Positions 7,575 to 14,736 of a DNA stretch of 36,015 nucleotides are shown here, piece by piece (position 1 is the first letter of the stretch; each line of letters starts with the position of its first letter). Under the pieces are notes generated by a model, which worked only from the letters and a program-made list of their open reading frames with translations, was not told the origin of the DNA and made no database searches. The stretch comes from Planctomycetaceae bacterium. GTDB lineage: Bacteria; Planctomycetota; Planctomycetia; Planctomycetales; Planctomycetaceae. The position numbers and the translations under genes were made by a program. The stretch lies in the NCBI GenBank assembly GCA_021732415.1, contig JAKFVC010000207.1, positions 1 to 36,015 of the forward strand, read 5' to 3'.

Positions 7575-10500
7575 CTACCTTCGCAACACGCGAGTGCCCG
7601 CCGCACGCGTGATCCGTTCCGGTGTCATCCGCCTCAGCGGCCCATAGGCCTCCGTCAGCCGCTTCGCATAATCGCGTTCGCGGTCGCGCTCGTCAGCAAT
7701 CTGATAATCGCGTTGCACGTCCTTTACATCCCAGACGCTGCCGTCCGGCCGCAGGTAGAGTTTTTGCTGCTCACCCAGATTTAACGGACGGGCCCCCACG
7801 CGACCAAACACCGCGAGTTGGTTGCCGGATTCATCCACGGCCCGGTCACGATCAACCCCCTTGGAGATGGACAAGGCATGTCCCTCTTTCGGCAACTTGA
7901 ACGTTGCGACCAGGCAAGGAGTGGGCCGGGGCGTGAAGCCATCGTTCCCCGGAGTCTCCGGCGAGGTCAGTTGCACCACACGCAAGCCGTTCTTGCCATC
8001 CGCGAGATATGCAAACTCGCTCACGTAGGTGATACCCAGCTTCACATCGTGCAGATCGTTAATACAACCGCCGGCATCAAACACTTGATCGATCTTGAGA
8101 TCCAGCGGATTCTTCACATCCAAAATCACCAGCCCCTGATGGCCAGCGGCGACATAGGCGTAGGTTCGGGCCACATAGATGTTGTGGGCCTCGGCCAGTT
8201 CAATCCCCGACACATACTGCGGTTGTGAAAGATGGGTGGTGTCAATGACCTTCACGCCCTCTTCATCGCAGACAAATCCGTACCGGAACTGCACCTGGAC
8301 CGCATGGGGATGATGCAGGTGCTGCTCTTCGCCCAGGACGGCAGTGATCTGTGGATGCATGGGATCATCGAGCGACACGACCACCAGACCCGCATCGCAA
8401 CAAATGTAAGCAAACGTGCCGGCAATGGTGATGTTCTTCGCACCATTCAGAATGCCGTCCGGATTATAAGTGAGGTCTCGCTTCAGAAAATTGTTCATCG
8501 GATTACCGTCGAGTAACGTACCAGCGCCAATCAGAATCAAACCTTCGCATTTATCCGTCACATAGATGTAGGCGTATAACGGATGGACGTGTTGTTCTTT
8601 ATTCTCCGGCCGATGCGTCCGAGTCGGATCAGGGGCAATCGTCGACGGAGCCGCCACCGCAGTCGCGTACTGAGTGGGCACATAGAAGCGCTGACCAGCC
8701 GGTGACACCGGGGCGGTCGTGATACGTTCGGAAAAACCCTTGTGATCGATGAACGCCACATCAAATGCGCGGAAGCCGCCGGCCCCACAGGCTGCATACA
8801 GATACTCGCCACGCAGTTGGCTGTTTAAGATCTCAGGCTTGAACTTGGGATGCCGCAGCTTGGTCCCGATATCGATTCCGGGGTGCTCGTGCTCATGCTC
8901 GAGTTCGCTGGCGTTTTCCAGATGTTTCGCATGGCGATCCGGAAACGCCAGGCGATGCAGACTGCTGCCGATGACCGCTTGGGGCTCATCACGCTCGGTC
9001 ACTTCGACAGCGTGCAAGCCGTGCTCGCCCGCTGAGACCCAGCAGTAGCGGCCAATGAAATTGAGATAGTTCGTCCCCTGCATCAAGAGCTGCGCCAGCA
9101 CCGCATTGTTATCGTTATCTCGTGAGACGTGGCAATCGACGCAGGTCTTAGTTTCACCCTTGCCGCGGACCGTATGCGGGACGTTCGTACTGAAGGCGAT
9201 ACCGCTCAGACCTTCACCAGAGATCGTCTGCTGCTGCACATAGATCGATTCTCGATTCGCATTATAAGAACCGACATGCACGGCACAGGACGAACGCGAA
9301 GGACCAATCCGGTTTCCGGTCACATCACCATCCCGACCGAGCATATAAACGTCGTCACGCAACGTTTGGAAATTATAAGAGACATAGTTGCGAGTGACAT
9401 CACCTTCATTATGCAGATCAGGCATTTTCTTATTCGCCTTCTGCGGCAGATGGCAACCGTAGCAGCTCGGATTCCAGGCGGAATGGCAGGCAATACAGCT
9501 CATATTGTCATTCGCATGGGCACAGCCGTGTCCGTCTGCCGGAACATCGCCCCAAGTCATTTGCGTTTTGGTGTCGTCCGTAAAACGCACTGTTTTGGAC
9601 AACGCCGCCAGCGCGTTATAGGCGGGATGTTCCGGATTGATCGTATCGACAACTTGCTTCACTTCCCAACTGAGATTGGGCTCGACCATCGAGTTCTGCA
9701 CGATGCGATCACCCTGCGCTTCAAACCGGCGCTTTCCAAACGGAGTCCGCATCCCCGACAGATTACGCCCCGATGGAGCCGGCGCGGGCCGTTCCGTCGC
9801 TGCTGGTCCTGACGTCCTAAGATTCGCTCGTTGGCGAGTCGTCCCGTGGCAGTCAATACACTGGATTTCAACGGCCGCCCGCACTTCACCATAGAGCTTG
9901 GTATTACCATGCACATCTTGAATGAAGTGGCAGTCGATGCAGTGCATCCCCTTTTCCAGATGAATGTCCATCAGATGCACGGGGGTCTGATGCTGGCACT
10001 GTTCTAACTTTTGTTTCGCATCATTCAAGGCGGCCATTTCCTGATCATTGAAATGAAGCCCCTTGTGCTGCAGCGGCAACTTCATCGCCTGCTGTAGTTG
10101 TTCGTTCGAAACGTTTTCAATCGGATTATTAAAGTGATCCAGCAACGTTCCTTCGCGGTTCTTCTTATAAACCGCGCGGAACACCCAGCCGTGACCATTG
10201 AAGTCCGCAAATTGCGTGTGCCGCAGGCTGCCATTTAGTTCACGTACGTTCTCAAGAAACTCCGGTTCCGACCAGTTCCCGCGAGCCGCAGCCTCTTCGG
10301 GATTATACATCTGAGACTGGACCATTTCCTCGGAAGAGGGATGTTTCGCCTGCTCGGGATACATCAGTTCGCCGTCGGTTTCGTTGTCCCACCACATATA
10401 GCCCAGGTAGCTGTTCATGACCGTCGTACCGGGGTGAATATGGCAGACGATGCACTGACTGGTCGGAATTGACAGCGTAAACTTGTGCTCGACGGGATGC

Positions 10501-11657
10501 CCTGATTCGTGCTTCGGAATCATGGGATCAACGGTTTTTACTAGGTCGTCAGGCTCGGCGGCCGCTTGCCCGAGATGCCCGTACTTGGCATACGGCCCGG
10601 AATGAATTTCGGACCGGTCGTTCGCATAGATCATGTGACAGGCCGTGCAGCCACTGGAACGAAAATCTCCGGGATGATCATTGGTCCCGAGAAAGTTCAG
10701 CGTGGGATCCAGCAGGCGCGTCTTCTGTAGTCCAATGAAGACAGGATCAGTACGGTTCTGTGTTCCCAAACCGCGCACGCCGACTTTAGCACGCGGACGG
10801 CCGGGTTCTTCCTTGGTTTCCGGGATGCCCGTTTCGCTGAAGAAGCGACCGCCACGTTCAAAGATCCGCAACACGTTCGCGGGCTGCGAAATCTGGAAGC
10901 GGGGCAGGGGATCCAGGAAGGGGAGAACACCCTTTTTCTCGATCTCATAGGGCGTTGGCGGAGGGACGGTCTGCAAACGCTGCGGAGTCCCGAACATGCT
11001 GTAACTTTCGCCGTAACGGGCGTGCTTATCAGGGACAGCGCCATTGTTATAAAGTGCAGAGCCCCACAGCATACAGCCGTGGGTCATCATGCTCTTCTTG
11101 ACTGCTAATGTCTCTTGCGGATGGCAACCCGACAGGCCGCAGCTCAGGTGGGCGACTCGCAGATCGCCGGGATTGACGAACTGAACGAAGGAGGGCGATT
11201 CTTTATTGAGCAACGTATAAGAACGGACCGGATTCGCGGATGAAGTCCAGGCGTTATCATAGATGGGATTAATGTGGGCCTGTTCCTTGGTCTGGCAATT
11301 CGCATTGCCGCCGTGACAGTCAGTACAGCCCAGCCGAACGGTGCCTTTCGCGTGCGGATCATGTGCGCCGTCGTGGCAGGCAACACAGCCCCAGCTCTTC
11401 GTCCAGGCTTCTTCCGCAGTCTGCAGTGACAAGTCCACTTCGCGTAACTCGGCCGGTACCGGGAATGGCTCGGCAGCGGAATTTTGAGGGGTCGCCGGCG
11501 AGGCCTGCAATTTAGAAAACCCTGCGCGTGCGACGCGCGGTTCTTGAGCGATCACTGAGGGCTCGGATCCCTCTCGCGACAGACCGCACAGCCACGCGGC
11601 AACCAGAACTCCGAAGAGTCCCGTCGCTGGCCACAGGCGTTGAAATGATGACGACAT
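7575..11657 (-). CDS. Secreted multiheme cytochrome c with C-terminal LVIVD propeller
   Basis: A very large exported protein of about 1360 residues. Nine CXXCH c-type haem sites are visible (about residues 91, 111, 337, 402, 573, 600, 721, 732 and 839, counted from the ATG at 11657), plus one CX4CH (CGLSGCH, about 173), a rarer haem-binding spacing. From about 950 to 1270 it carries LVIVD-type beta-propeller repeats, seen as AGLVVVSLDDPMHP, QGLVILDVKNPLDL and NGLRVVQLTSPETP. The ATG at 11657 is preferred over the one at 11666 because AAGGA lies eight bases before it. A signal peptide with basic residues and a hydrophobic core (GLFGVLVAAWLCG) follows. Electron transfer in the periplasm or at the cell surface is likely; the specific redox partner is unknown. 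The barrel gene upstream on the same strand is the obvious candidate partner. Confidence 0.9.
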   Translation of the reverse strand: MSSSFQRLWPATGLFGVLVAAWLCGLSREGSEPSVIAQEPRVARAGFSKLQASPATPQNSAAEPFPVPAELREVDLSLQTAEEAWTKSWGCVACHDGAHDPHAKGTVRLGCTDCHGGNANCQTKEQAHINPIYDNAWTSSANPVRSYTLLNKESPSFVQFVNPGDLRVAHLSCGLSGCHPQETLAVKKSMMTHGCMLWGSALYNNGAVPDKHARYGESYSMFGTPQRLQTVPPPTPYEIEKKGVLPFLDPLPRFQISQPANVLRIFERGGRFFSETGIPETKEEPGRPRAKVGVRGLGTQNRTDPVFIGLQKTRLLDPTLNFLGTNDHPGDFRSSGCTACHMIYANDRSEIHSGPYAKYGHLGQAAAEPDDLVKTVDPMIPKHESGHPVEHKFTLSIPTSQCIVCHIHPGTTVMNSYLGYMWWDNETDGELMYPEQAKHPSSEEMVQSQMYNPEEAAARGNWSEPEFLENVRELNGSLRHTQFADFNGHGWVFRAVYKKNREGTLLDHFNNPIENVSNEQLQQAMKLPLQHKGLHFNDQEMAALNDAKQKLEQCQHQTPVHLMDIHLEKGMHCIDCHFIQDVHGNTKLYGEVRAAVEIQCIDCHGTTRQRANLRTSGPAATERPAPAPSGRNLSGMRTPFGKRRFEAQGDRIVQNSMVEPNLSWEVKQVVDTINPEHPAYNALAALSKTVRFTDDTKTQMTWGDVPADGHGCAHANDNMSCIACHSAWNPSCYGCHLPQKANKKMPDLHNEGDVTRNYVSYNFQTLRDDVYMLGRDGDVTGNRIGPSRSSCAVHVGSYNANRESIYVQQQTISGEGLSGIAFSTNVPHTVRGKGETKTCVDCHVSRDNDNNAVLAQLLMQGTNYLNFIGRYCWVSAGEHGLHAVEVTERDEPQAVIGSSLHRLAFPDRHAKHLENASELEHEHEHPGIDIGTKLRHPKFKPEILNSQLRGEYLYAACGAGGFRAFDVAFIDHKGFSERITTAPVSPAGQRFYVPTQYATAVAAPSTIAPDPTRTHRPENKEQHVHPLYAYIYVTDKCEGLILIGAGTLLDGNPMNNFLKRDLTYNPDGILNGAKNITIAGTFAYICCDAGLVVVSLDDPMHPQITAVLGEEQHLHHPHAVQVQFRYGFVCDEEGVKVIDTTHLSQPQYVSGIELAEAHNIYVARTYAYVAAGHQGLVILDVKNPLDLKIDQVFDAGGCINDLHDVKLGITYVSEFAYLADGKNGLRVVQLTSPETPGNDGFTPRPTPCLVATFKLPKEGHALSISKGVDRDRAVDESGNQLAVFGRVGARPLNLGEQQKLYLRPDGSVWDVKDVQRDYQIADERDRERDYAKRLTEAYGPLRRMTPERITRAAGTRVLRR

Positions 11658-11749
11658 ACTGCGCATCCTTGCGCTAAATGAACTACACGCGGTAACTAAA
11701 ATTCGTGGTCACAGCGCTGGTCTCAATTAGAATTAAAAGGTCTCGCTGA

Positions 11750-11970
11750 ATGAATTCCCCGAAGGGGATACGCATCATAGCCCAGGGTTGCCCGCTCCCG
11801 CGGGCTACCCTGGGTATTCGATCAAATTTGAATCCTACCCTGAAAGGGTTGCGTATGAAGACGGAACCCTTTCAGGGTAGGAAAACCTCTTGGACGACTT
11901 ACCCAGGGTAGCCCGCTGGCGCGGGCAACCCTGGGCTATGTTGCATAACCCCGTTGGGGTATTCATTCGT
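11750..11970. repeat. Triple-nested palindrome between barrel and cytochrome genes
   Basis: Three concentric inverted pairs. The outermost, imperfect pair is GAATGAATTCCCC near 11750 against GGGGTATTCATTC near 11955-11968. The middle arms, 11777-11816 and 11900-11939, match at 38 of 40 positions (core CCCAGGGTTGCCCGC). The innermost arms, 11834-11850 and 11865-11881, match perfectly over 17 bases (CCTACCCTGAAAGGGTT). The structure fills the 418-base gap after the barrel gene and before the cytochrome gene, so it may end or attenuate read-through from one into the other. Confidence 0.88.
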
Positions 11971-12075
11971 AATCGAAACAGATTCCCCATTGGCCTGACT
12001 TCCAAAACACCGCGAATTTTCACCGCTTTTCATCAAATCAGACAGAACCTCTCTGATTTATCAACTTAAGATTTG

Positions 12076-14184
12076 TTAGTAGGTTAAATCCAACTCCACG
12101 AATGACGAATACAACGGATCAACGTGCGAGTTCGGGTTGCGGTAAATATCATTGAATCCCGCGCCGGGCAGCAGCGATGCCGCCCCGGCTGTGATGACAA
12201 CGTTATTGTTGAGCAACGGGCGATATTCCATTCCCAGGCTGATGTCGGTTCCGATGGTGCGTGAGATGTTGCTCTGATACACAAATTGCTGCAGAACCTT
12301 GGTCGTATCAAAGTACAGAAAGTTCGTATTGTGAATGAAACGCAACTGCGGCGTCACGTCGACGTCGAACCCGACATTGAATAACTGCAGACCCGGGTTC
12401 ACGAAGTTGCTTTGACCCTGGAATTTGCTGGACCGCAAGTCGGGAACCAGACTCATACGATTCACCAGGCTGGTGCCGAACAAACCGATCTGCTGTCGTT
12501 GCCAATAGCTGAACTGGCCCCCCGCAAAAATGGGGTTATCCAGGATTGTATCGAAGCCCGTAGCGTCGCGGTCTTTGATGTTGGTATCGCCGGATGAATA
12601 GAAATAAGATCCGCGAAATCGGATCCAGTCGCGATCATAAGAGAGTTCAATCGCTGCCATTTTCGCGTTGATATCAACACGCTGTCCGGCCAGCGGATTG
12701 AAACTATCGTTACCGACAACCCAGTAAAAGGCGTGGTTGATATTAATTCGCCCGATATGCCCGTCACCTGCGTTACCGAAATAGTAGGCTTCCACCTGAT
12801 GCGGCCTGAATACGCCGACGGGATCTGGCCGAACCAGAAAATTATTGGTGTCAAACTTAAAGCTGGGCTGGTCCCGGTTGTAATGGAAACTCCATTGCGA
12901 CGTGTACCCGGGATAGACAAAGTCCTGCATGTAGTAGTTGGCAATAATCGTGTTCTGATGCCGGTCATCGAACGTGTTCAACTGACTGTTCGTGTCTTTT
13001 TCAGTCTGGTCGAAGAACACCAGATTGTATTGATGCCGATTGGCCTGGGCCGTCCCGAACAAGCGTACGCCCCGGTTGGTGTCGGCGAAAATGAAGCCCC
13101 GAAAATCACTGACGAAAGGTTGCGATCCGACCCGCACCGACGCAAAATCGTAGTCGCCATTCAGGTCGGCCAGCTTCTTCTCGAAGAACCATTCTTCCAA
13201 AGCGCCACGATCCCGGAAACGGGTCGTCCCCGCCCGCACATCGGGGTTTACGATTCCCAGTTCGTTCGCGTTCAAGTAGTTCATGTTGAACACGGGCGTC
13301 ATCCGCAACTGCCAGTCGACCGGCTTGAACGAGGCGTTGCCGTGGGACAGGTTGAACGAAAATCGCATGAAGTTCGAGACGAACAACTGATTCGGATTGC
13401 CAAAGAAATTCTGGCTCTCGGGATGGTGGGTACTCTCGAAGGGGGTGGTGGGCGTCGGCACCGAACGGGGTTCGAAGATCAAGAAGTTCGTGGCCGTGAT
13501 GTTGAAAAACGTATGCTGGCCGACAATCGGATAGTCGCCTTTCAGCACGTTTTGATTGAAGGGATCCCACCAGTGACCCACTTCATAGGGAACATCTTCC
13601 CCGGTGACATACCCAGTGCCGTAACGATCCCATTCCGGGAATCCAGAACGCCAGCGATCCTCGACCGGGACGAAATGCCCATCGGTTTGGGATTCCAGGG
13701 GCAGAATGCCCGACATCCCGGTGAATCCAGTGGGGGCGTCGAAATTCGGTTCCACCCATTCGTCCAAGCCCGGCTGGTCGGAGGGCAATGGCTCCTGATC
13801 GCCCGGCCGCAAAGGACGCCGCAGAATCTTAGGCTCGAGGTCTCCGTCGAGGATTTCAGTCAACGGTTCCAGACTGCTCGCATTGTCCGGAGAGGCCTCG
13901 TCCGAATTGGGCGCGGGGAATTCATCGTTCAGTGTGGCTACGCCCGGCGGTTCGCTCTGAGCTCGGACGACAGAGACATTCAGGACCGCCGCGACCAGCA
14001 GCGCCAGAATCAGACCGCCCCAGCGCTTCCCTTCCGCAGAGACGCACCACCCCCGCTGACCGAGGACGCAAGGCTCCTCTTCTGATGAGTGTTCGCGCAG
14101 ATTATCAGTTTGAATGTTCAAATGCACACAGAAGACTCGGCTACTTGGCGTGGAACAAGTTGTCGGGAACACCAGAACGGTCAA
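12076..14184 (-). CDS. Putative outer-membrane beta-barrel (porin-like) protein
   Basis: No named family was recognised. The frame opens at a TTG (14184; GTG at 14127 and TTG at 14121 are alternatives), and a long basic N-terminus leads to a hydrophobic signal sequence ending at VSVVRAQ (about residues 55-76). A Pro/Asp/Glu-rich stretch follows to about residue 170. The remaining roughly 500 residues are rich in Asn, Phe, Tyr and Gly with alternating polar/hydrophobic strands and frequent aromatic turns (for example FRGSYFYSSGDTN), and the protein ends in FVELDLTY, a C-terminal aromatic residue as used by the outer-membrane assembly machinery. This supports a monomeric barrel. It precedes the multiheme cytochrome gene on the same strand, suggesting a porin-cytochrome pair. 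Barrel prediction and partner are inference. Confidence 0.7.
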   Translation of the reverse strand: MTVLVFPTTCSTPSSRVFCVHLNIQTDNLREHSSEEEPCVLGQRGWCVSAEGKRWGGLILALLVAAVLNVSVVRAQSEPPGVATLNDEFPAPNSDEASPDNASSLEPLTEILDGDLEPKILRRPLRPGDQEPLPSDQPGLDEWVEPNFDAPTGFTGMSGILPLESQTDGHFVPVEDRWRSGFPEWDRYGTGYVTGEDVPYEVGHWWDPFNQNVLKGDYPIVGQHTFFNITATNFLIFEPRSVPTPTTPFESTHHPESQNFFGNPNQLFVSNFMRFSFNLSHGNASFKPVDWQLRMTPVFNMNYLNANELGIVNPDVRAGTTRFRDRGALEEWFFEKKLADLNGDYDFASVRVGSQPFVSDFRGFIFADTNRGVRLFGTAQANRHQYNLVFFDQTEKDTNSQLNTFDDRHQNTIIANYYMQDFVYPGYTSQWSFHYNRDQPSFKFDTNNFLVRPDPVGVFRPHQVEAYYFGNAGDGHIGRININHAFYWVVGNDSFNPLAGQRVDINAKMAAIELSYDRDWIRFRGSYFYSSGDTNIKDRDATGFDTILDNPIFAGGQFSYWQRQQIGLFGTSLVNRMSLVPDLRSSKFQGQSNFVNPGLQLFNVGFDVDVTPQLRFIHNTNFLYFDTTKVLQQFVYQSNISRTIGTDISLGMEYRPLLNNNVVITAGAASLLPGAGFNDIYRNPNSHVDPLYSSFVELDLTY

Positions 14185-14736
14185 AGGTTGAGCGACTTTG
14201 ACGATCGTTCGCTGATTTTCGATAGTGATGCTTGGTCAGTATCGGATCGGTAGTTCAGGAAACTTCTAGTGATTATTCCGCGTCTGATAAATATGTCGCA
14301 ACAAATTGATTAGGTTGATATTGCCGTTCGAGACTACACGTCTGTATCGACCCGCCCTGAAAGCATGGATTTTTCGTAACACCTTAAAATATAACGCCTT
14401 ACGCTGACAGAACGAGCTGATCCATTGGCAATCAAGCCAGGACAGGGGGCATAGGTTGACTTTAACGATTATGCTGCTTGTTCCGACATTTTTTACTCAG
14501 CCGATTAATTTTCAGAGCTTGATGACACGGAGTCCCGCATCGGTCGGACGACTGAATAACTAAGTGGAGTGGTGATCGATTGAAAGGTCGCCCGATCCGT
14601 CGAAGCCGCGAACGTTATTTCAACGTCACGGGAGCCTCGCCCTCCCAGTGACTCGAATCACGAATCTGGCCTCGCTGATGCACAACTCATTCTACACCAT
14701 ATACTTGCGACGCATTGTCCAGCCGCGGAGATCAGG
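14185..14736. other. Divergent intergenic region between barrel and HbpS-like genes
   Basis: 552 bases with no gene. It must hold the promoters of both divergent haem-linked genes. A TTGACT hexamer at 14456-14461 is present but has no good -10 partner at the usual spacing. An isolated half-copy of the GGGAGCCTCGCCCTCCCA module lies at 14630-14648; its full inverted form is at 22585-22714. AT-rich stretches occur around 14270-14400. Confidence 0.5.

Noticed and set aside
12733-14085. Long open frame of 450 codons on the plus strand, opposite the barrel gene
   Set aside because: The minus-strand reading has a signal peptide, a barrel-like pattern and a terminal aromatic residue; the plus reading has no recognisable domain and no ribosome binding site. 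Long antisense frames are expected in GC-rich coding DNA.
14400-14480. Sigma-54 or sigma-70 promoter in the divergent haem region (TGGCAATCAAGCC, TTGACT)
   Set aside because: TGGCA is not followed by a TTGC element at the required distance, and TTGACT has no acceptable -10 at 16-18 bases.
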